Below, one piece after another: positions 1 to 6,615 of a stretch of 13,030 nt of DNA. This DNA comes from Helicobacteraceae bacterium. GTDB lineage: Bacteria > Campylobacterota > Campylobacteria > Campylobacterales > Sulfurimonadaceae. Location: contig JALWKG010000261.1 of assembly GCA_027081565.1 (NCBI GenBank), positions 1 through 13,030 of the forward strand, written 5' to 3'. The position numbers and the translations under genes are program-made. How positions within the stretch are numbered: position 1 is the first letter of the stretch; each line of letters begins with the position of its first letter. The notes under the pieces were generated by a model. That model saw nothing but the letters and a program-made list of their open reading frames with translations. It was not told the origin of the DNA and did not search any database.

Positions 1-350
1 ATACTTAGTGCATTAAGAGGCTGTTTCCACTGGTGCGCAACAGCGTCCATCATCTCTCCCATAGCTGCCATCTTCGCCTGTTGTTGAAGCATCTTTTCAT
101 TTTTGAGATGGGCTTCAGTCTCTTCTTTGACTAACTTGGTGAGCTCATACTTGTATCGAGCGAGCTCTTTTTCTTGACGTTGAAGCTTCTCATTGTATCG
201 CGAGTTTTGTTCAACGAGCATGGCTCTAAAACGGACATCTTGCATGTAGTGTTTAGAGAGTAGGAGGACATTTTGGTGTAGGTCGGGGTGTGACTTGTTG
301 CTGAGATTGATAACAGTAGTAAGAAGCTCTTTTGTTTTCTCTTTAGTCAC
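1..350 (-). CDS. Sensor histidine kinase, soluble N-terminal part (truncated by window edge)
   Basis: About 116 codons are visible before the frame runs off the left edge. The start is GTG at 350; an in-frame TAA lies three codons upstream, and AGGG about 10 nt upstream is a weak ribosome binding site. The first 60 residues have no signal peptide or membrane segment. Residues about 60-95 are rich in K, E, Q and L and look like a coiled-coil signalling helix. The last visible residues contain the HisKA H-box AVAHQWKQPLN, so the phospho-accepting His is present and the ATPase domain must lie outside the window. From family knowledge, such proteins autophosphorylate and pass phosphate to a response regulator. 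The signal cannot be told from the visible part. The gene lies about 170 bp downstream of glnA on the same strand, possibly with its own promoter. The kinase call is firm; the partner is unknown. Confidence 0.85.
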   Translation of the reverse strand, partial: MTKEKTKELLTTVINLSNKSHPDLHQNVLLLSKHYMQDVRFRAMLVEQNSRYNEKLQRQEKELARYKYELTKLVKEETEAHLKNEKMLQQQAKMAAMGEMMDAVAHQWKQPLNALS

Positions 351-401
351 GCTATATTATCCCTGCATATTGAACATATGACGCTCAATTTATTATTCAT
401 T

Positions 402-407
402 GTTATA
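402..407 (-). promoter_or_regulatory. Possible -10 box for the left-edge histidine kinase
   Basis: On the minus strand the hexamer TATAAC lies about 50 bp upstream of the GTG start, in AT-rich DNA with no recognisable -35 box. A second candidate, GATAAT at 356-361, would put transcription start almost on the GTG. The short inverted repeat CATAT-N5-ATATG (366-380) lies between them. All of this is weak pattern evidence. Confidence 0.25.
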
Positions 408-483
408 ACACGGTTTGGATAAAGTAAGCCTGATATTGGGCAGTTTGAAAAGAATGTTACAGAAAATACTGTGTTATGTGAAG

Positions 484-503
484 ATGACGCCCGAAGGCAT
501 CAT
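484..503 (-). terminator. Candidate glnA transcription terminator hairpin
   Basis: Twenty bp past the glnA stop there is an 8-bp stem (ATGATGCC / GGCGTCAT with one G-T pair) closed by a TTCG tetraloop on the minus strand. UUCG loops on a C-G pair are very stable. The following bases are CTTCACAT and not a T run, so intrinsic termination would be weak. It may instead act as a 3' end stabiliser. Confidence 0.4.
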
Positions 504-522
504 AGAAGTTAATCTTGTGGGA

Positions 523-1953
523 TTAGCACTGGTACGTAGTTTTGAACTCGTAAGCAGTTGGGCGACCTTCGTCTGGCCATACATCACGCTCAAATCTGTA
601 AGCTTGGTAGGCATTGATGAACTCGTCTGTAAATACAGGCTTAAGGAAGTCGTTGTCAGCGATAAGACCTTCAACTGCTTCACGTAGTGTGTGAGGCATT
701 TGAGGGATATTCTTTTCACGGATCTCATCAAGAGAAAGTTCGAAAAGATCTTCGTCCATTGGACCAACTGGAACCTGCTTATCTTTAATACCATCAAGAC
801 CTGCCATCATCATTACGGCAAATGCAAGGTAAGGACAAGAAGAAGAGTCAGGGAAACGCATCTCAAGACGTGTAGCACCTTCGCCAGCACCGTAAGGGAT
901 ACGACATGCCGCAGAACGGTTTTTAGCAGAGTATGTCAAGATACTTGGAGCTTCAAAACCTGGTAGTAGTCTCTTGTAAGAGTTTGTTGACGGGTTAGTA
1001 AATGCAGATACTGCAGCAGCATGTTTAAAGATACCACCAGCATAGTTGATCGCCATGTCAGAAAGGTTACCGTAGTTTCCTTCTTTATAGAAAAGGTTTT
1101 TACCATCTTTCCAAAGTGACTGGTGTACGTGCATACCATTACCGTTATCACCAAACATTGGTTTTGGCATAAATGTAGCAGTCTTACCGTTAAGGTGTGC
1201 GATCATCTTGATAACATACTTGTACTTCTGAACGTTGTCAGCAGCACCGATGATGTCAGAGTAAACGATACCAATCTCATGTTGGCCTTGTGCCACTTCA
1301 TGGTGACCAAGAACAACTTCAAGACCAACTTGCTCAAGAACTAGCATCATCTCTGCACGGATGTCAACAGCAGAGTCTGTAGGTGCTACTGGGAAGTAAC
1401 CACCTTTAGTTCCTGGACGGTGACCAGTGTTGTACATGTCTGGGTATGGGTTGTTTGAGTTCCACTCACCCTCTTCCGTGTCTACTTTGAAACCAGCTTC
1501 GTTGATGTTGTCAACAAAAGTTACAGAGTCAAACATGAAAAATTCATTTTCAGGACCAAAGTAAGCAGCATCAGCAATACCGATAGATTCAGCGTGCTTT
1601 AGTGCTGCTTTAGCGATAGAACGTGGACAACGCTCATAACCTTGGTTTTTGTAGATGTCATAAACATCACAGAAAACGATAATAGTTGGATCAGCAGTAA
1701 ATGGGTCTAAGAAAGCACTACCTACATCTGGAGTCAAAAGCATGTCTGACTCGTTAATCGGCTGCCAAGCTTCGATAGAAGAACCATCAAACGGAAGACC
1801 ATTTTCTAGTTGACCAGCAGTTACAGCGCTCATTCTGTAACTGATATGGTGCCATGCACCTTTAATGTCTGTAAATCTAAAGTCTACGAATTGAACATCG
1901 TTCTCTTCACAGTACTTGAAGAAATCTTCTGTAGTAGTAACAAATTTTCCCAT
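523..1953 (-). CDS. glnA: Glutamine synthetase type I (GlnA)
   Basis: This enzyme makes glutamine from glutamate, ammonia and ATP in the cytosol and is the main entry point for nitrogen. The protein has 476 residues, the usual size for GSI. Recognisable parts are the N-terminal beta-grasp domain with FTDIKG and FDGSSI, the catalytic metal-binding stretch around GPENEFFMFD, the HHEVAQGQHEI segment, the ATP-binding run ending in NGMHVHQSLW, and NRSAACRIP. I chose the ATG at 1953 because AGGAG sits 7-8 nt upstream; an in-frame ATG at 1983 has no such site and would add ten unconserved residues. The position of the adenylylation tyrosine (NLYDLP in E. coli) reads EDLFELS, with Phe404 in place of Tyr, so GlnE-type control is not possible at this residue. 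A single-gene transcript is likely, with its own promoter and a hairpin downstream. Confidence 0.98.
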   Translation of the reverse strand: MGKFVTTTEDFFKYCEENDVQFVDFRFTDIKGAWHHISYRMSAVTAGQLENGLPFDGSSIEAWQPINESDMLLTPDVGSAFLDPFTADPTIIVFCDVYDIYKNQGYERCPRSIAKAALKHAESIGIADAAYFGPENEFFMFDSVTFVDNINEAGFKVDTEEGEWNSNNPYPDMYNTGHRPGTKGGYFPVAPTDSAVDIRAEMMLVLEQVGLEVVLGHHEVAQGQHEIGIVYSDIIGAADNVQKYKYVIKMIAHLNGKTATFMPKPMFGDNGNGMHVHQSLWKDGKNLFYKEGNYGNLSDMAINYAGGIFKHAAAVSAFTNPSTNSYKRLLPGFEAPSILTYSAKNRSAACRIPYGAGEGATRLEMRFPDSSSCPYLAFAVMMMAGLDGIKDKQVPVGPMDEDLFELSLDEIREKNIPQMPHTLREAVEGLIADNDFLKPVFTDEFINAYQAYRFERDVWPDEGRPTAYEFKTTYQC

Positions 1954-1985
1954 GTGTAATCTCCTGATTAGTTTTGATTGCATGA

Positions 1986-1991
1986 AGTATA
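1986..1991 (-). promoter_or_regulatory. glnA -10 box
   Basis: TATACT on the minus strand lies 32 bp upstream of the glnA ATG, behind a T-rich stretch (cttcttcttcg). No good -35 box is visible, which is usual for the main sigma factor in Campylobacterota. Transcription would start near 1979, giving a leader of about 26 nt that includes the AGGAG site. I saw no sigma-54 GG-N10-GC element. Confidence 0.45.
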
Positions 1992-2128
1992 ACGAAGAAG
2001 AAGTAACAGTTTTCTATAAGTTATGGTTAAAAATTAGACAGTTTGCAGGATGTTTCATATAGTAATTTTCTGGTTATGATCAAGCTGGTGTTTGCAGCAG
2101 TGAGTTGGCTTTATGATCTATCTGCCAC

Positions 2129-2147
2129 TGTGACAGCCAATGTCACA
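2129..2147. promoter_or_regulatory. Perfect inverted repeat TGTGACA-N5-TGTCACA, probable operator
   Basis: A perfect 7-5-7 palindrome lies in the divergent region between glnA and the VirD4-like ATPase gene. It ends 9 bp before the candidate -10 box of the ATPase gene (2157-2162), so it covers that promoter's -35 region. The same arrangement, TGTGACA-N5-TGTCA, is found again upstream of the response regulator gene. The spacing does not match CRP (TGTGA-N6-TCACA), since here the TGTGA and TCACA ends are nine bases apart. A dimeric DNA-binding protein is the obvious candidate ligand; its identity is inference. Confidence 0.6.
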
Positions 2148-2156
2148 AAGCTGTTT

Positions 2157-2162
2157 TATACT
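2157..2162 (+). promoter_or_regulatory. -10 box for the VirD4-like ATPase gene
   Basis: TATACT, preceded by a T run, lies 26 bp upstream of the ATG at 2189. There is no good -35 hexamer; that region is occupied by the TGTGACA palindrome. The expected transcription start is near 2169. A 7-bp inverted repeat (CTCCTTG at 2161-2167 with CAAGGAG at 2177-2183) overlaps this box and the ribosome binding site. Confidence 0.45.
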
Positions 2163-2188
2163 CCTTGACACATAAACAAGGAGTGACC

Positions 2189-3604
2189 ATGACAGGATTC
2201 ATCAAAACCCAAATACCCGAGACCACACCTATAGTACCGGTTGATTTTAGACATGCCCTCTGTGTCGGCGAGACGGGATGTGGCAAGACGACATCATTTA
2301 TCCTGCCCAACATCAAAGAACGTCTTGAACGCGGTCACGGCATGCTTATCGTTGATTTCAAGGGTTCACTTCACGCTCAGGTGAAGGTACTTGCACATGA
2401 TGCCGGACGTTTGAAAGATGTGGTTGAGGTGGGTGTTCCCTGGGGTACCAAGATCAATATGTTCGCCGGGGTGTCGCGTTCACTCTTTCTGGATACGCTC
2501 GAAGCACTGCTGGATGAGGATAAAAACGACCTCTGGACCTCGGCGGCGATCGCTTTGGCCGGGCGTATCTATGACGCTGTCAGTCTGACAATCGATCTTG
2601 CAGATCTGACGCGTGATGTGAAACAGTTTTTTAGGGGCTACTCTTTAAATGCGGTAAGTTTTAACAAAATTAGCCGCTCAAAAGAGAGTTTGGAGCGCTT
2701 CACCTCATATATAAGTACCTACACTGAGGGTCTGAGTGATGAGCTATTGATGGAGTGGTATGAAGAGGGAGCACTTGATGAAAAGAGTGTGGGGTTGATA
2801 AGGGAGTTTAGGATGCGACTTGCTCTGCTTGAAGATGAACTGACCCATTTTTATGAAGAGATCGACACCAGCTCTCCGGCATCGGGAAATGGTGGTGTCC
2901 TCTTCTCCCTTAGAGGGTTGGTCGCGCTTTTCGCCAAAGAGGAGCTTGAGGGTGAGGCAGATCTTAAGACGCTGTTGGAATCTTCACAGGTAGTGGTCCT
3001 GCGCAGTGATGCCTTTGACAAAAAACTGTTGACAGCAGTGATGAACATCCTGTATCAGCGTCTGTTGGTACGAGAGAACGAGACACCGATCACGCTGATG
3101 GTCGATGAGTTTCAGCGTACGGTCTCGAAAAAGAACCTTCCTTATGTCGATCTCTTTCGGGAGATGAAGGTGGAACTTATCGCCGCGATGCAGAACATCA
3201 ACCAGCTCAAGACCCGTTTGGATGAAGAGGGTGCTGAAGAGCTGTTGGCCAACATCATCCACAACTACAGTTATGCTGACCACATGGAGAACACACTGAA
3301 GCCTTTTGACTTTCTTCATCATGGCCGCAAAGCCAAAGCCCTGCCGCTCTTTTTGACACCGCAGCGTCAGGTGACGGCGCAGAAACGGTGGCAGAAGATC
3401 CATGCTGATGTTCTGGAAAAGGACTGGATCTTCAAGCGTTCTGCCGGGTACAAGAAGGTGATCATCGAACATGTCAAGACCAAAGAGCGCCGGAACCACT
3501 TTTTGACTTTAGAGCAGGATCAACACTTCTTTGAGGAACTCAAAGAGATCTCGGAGGCCAAAAAGAGGACCGAAGAGAAGATGGAAGAGCTCTTTGGTAT
3601 TTAG
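2189..3604 (+). CDS. Soluble VirD4/TraD/HerA-like P-loop ATPase
   Basis: This 471-residue protein belongs to the HerA/FtsK-type ATPases and most resembles type IV coupling proteins. Walker A is GETGCGKT at residues 27-34. The next strand is MLIVDFKG (D56). Walker B is ITLMVDEFQ with D306-E307, followed by ELIAAMQNINQL, the glutamine-containing motif of coupling proteins. Residues about 150-250 form a helical insert, and the C-terminus is charged and coiled. Family members pump DNA or protein substrates through ATP hydrolysis as hexamers. There is no membrane segment, whereas classical coupling proteins have an N-terminal anchor, and no relaxase or secretion gene is visible nearby. The ATG at 2189 is chosen because AAGGAG lies 5 nt upstream; a TTG at 2165 is a weaker alternative. 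It converges with the response regulator (9 bp gap). The substrate and role are unknown. Confidence 0.8.
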   Translation: MTGFIKTQIPETTPIVPVDFRHALCVGETGCGKTTSFILPNIKERLERGHGMLIVDFKGSLHAQVKVLAHDAGRLKDVVEVGVPWGTKINMFAGVSRSLFLDTLEALLDEDKNDLWTSAAIALAGRIYDAVSLTIDLADLTRDVKQFFRGYSLNAVSFNKISRSKESLERFTSYISTYTEGLSDELLMEWYEEGALDEKSVGLIREFRMRLALLEDELTHFYEEIDTSSPASGNGGVLFSLRGLVALFAKEELEGEADLKTLLESSQVVVLRSDAFDKKLLTAVMNILYQRLLVRENETPITLMVDEFQRTVSKKNLPYVDLFREMKVELIAAMQNINQLKTRLDEEGAEELLANIIHNYSYADHMENTLKPFDFLHHGRKAKALPLFLTPQRQVTAQKRWQKIHADVLEKDWIFKRSAGYKKVIIEHVKTKERRNHFLTLEQDQHFFEELKEISEAKKRTEEKMEELFGI

Positions 3605-3613
3605 GAGTAGTCT

Positions 3614-4291
3614 TTAGTCTATGGTATGCAGGTAGTAGCCGTTTTTTGGTGAGGCAGTAATCAACAGAGTAGGCAGCTTCTCCCGGGTTCTGCTGACGAG
3701 GCGTCTGAGAGAGTCATCAGAGGCACTCCCGTCATAGACTTCAGTGAGGATCATCTCTTTGCTGACGGTGTTGCTGAGGTTCTTGAAAAGCAGTGTGACA
3801 AGCGCTGTCTCTTTGTTGGTCAGGGAGACAAGTGCGCCATCATCTTTGAGCGTGTTGTGGGTGAAGTTGAAGGTGAAGCTGCCGAGACGGGCAGTGTCAG
3901 AGCTGGAAGCAACTTGTGGCTGTGCCTTTTTCAGTGCTGCCTCGGCGAGGGTGATGGCCGCTTCGATGTTGCTGTCCTCAAAGGGCTTGGGCAGGAAATT
4001 GAGCGGGGCGACATCCATAGATGCACCAAGGGTGTCGCTTTCGTAATGGGAGGTGACGAAGATGGAAGCGACACCATACTTGTTTTTGAGAACTCCGGCA
4101 CACTGTATGCCATCCATCGCCCCTTCGAGTTCGATATCCATAAAGGCCAGGTCGGGTCTCTGCACTTTGAGTGACTCTAAGGCATCGTGCCCATTGGTAA
4201 AACTGCCCACAACCTTATGACCGAGACGTTCAAGACACTCGGTGATCTGTACGGCAATAAGGAAGTCATCTTCTACGATCAAAATATTCAT
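3614..4291 (-). CDS. Response regulator, REC plus winged-helix DNA-binding domain
   Basis: This 225-residue protein has an N-terminal receiver domain with the acidic pair D8-D9, the phosphorylation site D52 (FMDIELEG), T80 and K102 (LPKPFE). Residues about 125-135 link it to an OmpR-type winged helix: VSLTNKE at its start, a recognition-helix region around DDSLRRLVSRTREKL, and the wing NGYYLHTID at the end. It should bind DNA when phosphorylated. The likely partner is the HisKA_2 kinase encoded divergently from 4459. No Shine-Dalgarno sequence precedes the ATG. TAAAAT at 4298-4303 is so close that transcription may begin at the ATG itself, giving a leaderless mRNA. An inverted repeat shared with the ATPase promoter lies just upstream, which suggests autoregulation (inference). 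Confidence 0.93.
   Translation of the reverse strand: MNILIVEDDFLIAVQITECLERLGHKVVGSFTNGHDALESLKVQRPDLAFMDIELEGAMDGIQCAGVLKNKYGVASIFVTSHYESDTLGASMDVAPLNFLPKPFEDSNIEAAITLAEAALKKAQPQVASSSDTARLGSFTFNFTHNTLKDDGALVSLTNKETALVTLLFKNLSNTVSKEMILTEVYDGSASDDSLRRLVSRTREKLPTLLITASPKNGYYLHTID
3794..3810. repeat. Imperfect third copy of TGTGACA-N5-TGTC inside the regulator gene
   Basis: TGTGACA-agcgc-TGTCT has the same half-sites and spacing as the two intergenic palindromes, with one mismatch in the core. It is coding DNA, within the winged-helix part of the response regulator, so it may be coincidence. An internal operator for the same factor is possible. Confidence 0.3.
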
Positions 4292-4297
4292 AATGGC

Positions 4298-4303
4298 ATT
4301 TTA
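4298..4303 (-). promoter_or_regulatory. -10 box of the response regulator gene, possible leaderless start
   Basis: TAAAAT on the minus strand ends 6 bp before the ATG at 4291. With the usual 6-7 nt discriminator, the first transcribed base would be the A of the ATG. This fits the absence of a ribosome binding site. No -35 consensus is present; the TGTGACA palindrome sits there. Confidence 0.4.
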
Positions 4304-4321
4304 CTGTGAATGCTTTAAAGC

Positions 4322-4340
4322 TGTGACATCTTTTGTCATC
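4322..4340. promoter_or_regulatory. Inverted repeat TGTGACA-N5-TGTCATC, probable operator
   Basis: The core TGACA-tcttt-TGTCA (4324-4338) is a perfect 5-5-5 palindrome, and TGTGACA-N5-TGTCA is identical to the site at 2129. It lies about 40 bp upstream of the inferred transcription start of the response regulator, over its -35 region. The site is roughly 110 bp upstream of the divergent kinase promoter. Autoregulation by the response regulator, or control by a third factor shared with the ATPase gene, would fit. Confidence 0.5.
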
Positions 4341-4429
4341 TTTTTATTTTATTATGCTCTTTCAGGGCATCTTTATAACACTAACTCTCCTCAGAAGGCA
4401 AAAAAGAGGTGCCCTAATCGACACTTGGA

Positions 4430-4435
4430 TAAAAT
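4430..4435 (+). promoter_or_regulatory. -10 box of the 7TM histidine kinase gene
   Basis: TAAAAT lies 23 bp upstream of the ATG at 4459, which would give a leader of about 17 nt containing the AAGGA ribosome binding site. No clear -35 box is visible. Confidence 0.4.
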
Positions 4436-4458
4436 CCGGGTGTCCATAAGGAAATATC

Positions 4459-5745
4459 ATGTTTAAAACAGTCCTGACGTTAATCGTCCTTTCTCTTAAC
4501 CTTCAGGCGGCACAGTCTGCTGCAACCGATCCGCTAAACTTGCTCTTTTTTGGTGCCTTTGGGATGATCGTTGTTTATAACTTCAGTCATTACCTCTTTA
4601 ACCGTGACAAGAGCTATGCAGACTATGCCCTTTTTCATCTTTTAGTCTTTATTATCATGCTCTTTTACACAGGCACTCTCGATGAGACGATGCTGGAGTT
4701 CAGTATGCACGGTGTGCCGGTCGGCTTTTTTCTGATGGCTGTGATGGCTCTGCTGTCGTTCAGCAAAAACTTTTTGGGCCTCTCTGTGCTGCATCCATCG
4801 GCAGAGAAATATTACCGCTACACGCAGTTTGGACTGATGGGCTTTTTTGCACTGACGATCCTGCCTGTAGGCGGTACACCGCTTATTGGAGCGGCCATCA
4901 TCTATATTGTTGCCGTGCTTGCGGTACTCCTAGGTGTGGCACTCTATCTGGCGCTGGTCAAAAAAGAGGTTGCTGCACAGTTTTATCTGAGTGCTTTTAC
5001 GATGCTGCTGATCTCGGTGACTGCAGGGCTGTTGGGGTATTTTAATCTCTTCTCTTCACAGGAAGATCTGCATGCGCTTATAGAGACGGGACTGCTGATC
5101 GAGGCGGGCATCTTCTCTTTTGCACTTTCATACCGTTATAACCAGATGACGCTTACACTTCGACAGAATGAGCTGCTTTTCAAAGAACTTTCCCACCGTG
5201 TCCAGAACAACCTGCAGTCAATCATTAGTATTTTGACCCTGCAGAAAAACCGTCTTGAAGAAGCTGAGGCAAAAAATTATCTTCAGGAGACGATCGAACG
5301 TATCGGTGCGATCGCTCTGATCCATAAACGGTTGCAGAAATCCAACCTGCCGGGAGAGGTAGAGATGCAGAGCTACCTTGAAGCCCTTGTTTTGGCTTAT
5401 AAGACCTTGCATGGCGAAGTTACTTTCAAACTGGAATGTGATGAGACGCTTCATCTTAATATCGCAGAACTGACACCGCTTGCGCTGATACTCAACGAAC
5501 TCATTACCAACTCACTCAAACACGCTTTTATGGAGACACCTTCACCCCGTATTACGATAGCACTAAAGGCTGATGATAGCGGTTATCTGCTGCAATATGA
5601 GGACAACGGCAGTGGGTACCTCTCAACCAAAAGATCTTTGGGAACCCTGCTCATAGAGAACCTCTCTACGAGACAGTTGAAAGGTCATTATAGTGTCGAT
5701 GTAGATAACGGGTACCGTTACAAGCTCCGTTTTGCACAAGGGTAG
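4459..5745 (+). CDS. 7TM sensor histidine kinase with HisKA_2 and HATPase domains
   Basis: This is a 428-residue inner-membrane kinase. Residues 1-20 look like a signal peptide. Seven hydrophobic segments follow at about 26-47, 57-73, 84-103, 119-136, 141-166, 171-195 and 207-225, a layout like the 7TMR-DISM sensor module but without the extracellular sensing domain that often precedes it. The HisKA_2 phospho-acceptor motif ELSHRVQNNLQSI has H246. The ATPase domain has an N-box with N346 and N351 (LNELITNSLKHAF) and a DNGSG motif at D382. AAGGA 7 nt upstream of the ATG supports the start. It is divergent from the response regulator at 3614-4291, its likely partner. It ends 6 bp before the convergent hisJ-like gene, leaving no room for a terminator. 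The sensed signal is unknown, and the lack of a periplasmic domain suggests sensing within the membrane. Confidence 0.92.
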   Translation: MFKTVLTLIVLSLNLQAAQSAATDPLNLLFFGAFGMIVVYNFSHYLFNRDKSYADYALFHLLVFIIMLFYTGTLDETMLEFSMHGVPVGFFLMAVMALLSFSKNFLGLSVLHPSAEKYYRYTQFGLMGFFALTILPVGGTPLIGAAIIYIVAVLAVLLGVALYLALVKKEVAAQFYLSAFTMLLISVTAGLLGYFNLFSSQEDLHALIETGLLIEAGIFSFALSYRYNQMTLTLRQNELLFKELSHRVQNNLQSIISILTLQKNRLEEAEAKNYLQETIERIGAIALIHKRLQKSNLPGEVEMQSYLEALVLAYKTLHGEVTFKLECDETLHLNIAELTPLALILNELITNSLKHAFMETPSPRITIALKADDSGYLLQYEDNGSGYLSTKRSLGTLLIENLSTRQLKGHYSVDVDNGYRYKLRFAQG

Positions 5746-5751
5746 GGCTGT

Positions 5752-6531
5752 TTAAAAAGAGACCATCTTTCGCTGGCGGTTTTGGAAGTAGGCGCACTCT
5801 GTGTAACCGACTGCTTTGGCGAGGGTCTCGACCTCTTCTCTAAAAAGTCCGACCTGCTCAGGTTTATGGGCGTCGGAGCTAAAAGTGATGGGGATCTCCA
5901 GTTCAAAGGCTTTTTGTAAAAGTGAAGGTGAAGGGTAGGGCTCTGCACAGGGTTTTCGGTATCCTGCGACGTTGAGCTCCAGCACCATGTCCGCTTTTTT
6001 GATCGCTTCGAGAGCCGGTGTGGCCAGTTCAACGATGTCACTTTTAGGCAGGTACTTAAAAACTTTAATAAGATCAAGGTGTCCGACGATGTCGAAGTAT
6101 CCGCTCTTGGCCATCTCTTCGATGAGTTTAAAGTACTTCTTCCAGATGGTGTCGATGTCCTCATGTTCATAACGCCCGATGAACTCAGGGTTGTCAAAGC
6201 CCCACTCGTTGATGAAGTGCACCGAACCGATGAGGTAGTCCACCTCTGCATTTAAGATACGCTCATCCATATGACCGGGAAGATAGTCCACCTCATAACC
6301 AAAGAGTATTTCTATCTGCTCAGCATACTTCTCTCTGGCATCCATGACCCATTTTTTATAAGTCTCCATTTGCCCAAAGTTCATACGGTACTTGGGATCG
6401 AAGTCCATAGGTGCGTGGTCTGAAAAACCGTAGACGTCGATCTCTTGTCTGATCGCTTCTTGAACATAGGCATCTACCGTACCTTCAGCGTGGTTACAGA
6501 GGGTAGTATGGTTGTGTAGGTCAACTTTCAT
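5752..6531 (-). CDS. hisJ: PHP-domain phosphatase, HisJ-type histidinol-phosphatase family
   Basis: The 259-residue protein matches the HisJ/HisK type of histidinol-phosphate phosphatase, which removes phosphate from L-histidinol phosphate in the eighth step of histidine synthesis. All metal-binding motifs of the PHP fold are visible: H6 and H8 in DLHNHT, D38-H39 in SDHAP, E80 in FGYEVDY, H105 in GSVHF, H151 and D153 in VGHLDL, and D220 and H222 in SSDAHKP. GGAG six nt before the ATG fixes the start. The gene stands alone between two divergent or convergent neighbours and is not in a his operon here. The family also contains members with other phosphate substrates, so the fold and metal site are certain and the exact substrate is less so. 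Confidence 0.85.
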   Translation of the reverse strand: MKVDLHNHTTLCNHAEGTVDAYVQEAIRQEIDVYGFSDHAPMDFDPKYRMNFGQMETYKKWVMDAREKYAEQIEILFGYEVDYLPGHMDERILNAEVDYLIGSVHFINEWGFDNPEFIGRYEHEDIDTIWKKYFKLIEEMAKSGYFDIVGHLDLIKVFKYLPKSDIVELATPALEAIKKADMVLELNVAGYRKPCAEPYPSPSLLQKAFELEIPITFSSDAHKPEQVGLFREEVETLAKAVGYTECAYFQNRQRKMVSF

Positions 6532-6558
6532 GAAGACTCCATATAAATATATGCTGTA

Positions 6559-6564
6559 ATTATA
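6559..6564 (-). promoter_or_regulatory. hisJ -10 box
   Basis: TATAAT on the minus strand lies 27 bp upstream of the hisJ ATG, giving an expected leader of about 20 nt that includes GGAG. No consensus -35 box is visible. Confidence 0.5.
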
Positions 6565-6596
6565 CTCTTAAAATTGCACTCGCTTTGCTGATAGGG

Positions 6597-6602
6597 TAAA
6601 AT
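6597..6602 (+). promoter_or_regulatory. trhP -10 box
   Basis: TAAAAT, in the context ATAGGGTAAAAT, lies 48 bp upstream of the chosen trhP start. Transcription would begin near 6609, so the inverted repeat at 6616-6633 would be in the leader RNA. Confidence 0.4.
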
Positions 6603-6615
6603 GTCGTCAAAATAA

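Noticed and set aside
366..380. CATAT-N5-ATATG inverted repeat upstream of the left-edge kinase
   Set aside because: Five-base A/T-rich arms are expected often in AT-rich intergenic DNA, and no second copy was noticed.
415..797. Short open frames on either strand around the glnA 3' end
   Set aside because: They overlap the well-conserved glnA frame or run from non-coding DNA into it and show no family motif or ribosome binding site.
1954..1983. Longer GlnA start at 1983
   Set aside because: It adds ten unconserved residues, lacks a ribosome binding site and would overlap the likely transcription start, whereas ATG 1953 has AGGAG at good spacing.
2129..2147. CRP/FNR-type binding site
   Set aside because: The TGTGA and TCACA ends resemble CRP half-sites, but they are nine bases apart, not six, and FNR would need TTGAT-N4-ATCAA.
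2984..3499. A 171-codon open frame antisense to the ATPase gene
   Set aside because: The ATPase frame carries Walker B and the glutamine motif here; the antisense translation has no recognisable features and no start signal.
5718..6251. A 177-codon frame on the minus strand overlapping hisJ
   Set aside because: It is in another frame of the hisJ coding strand, rich in Ser, Thr and Arg, and the hisJ frame contains all PHP metal motifs.
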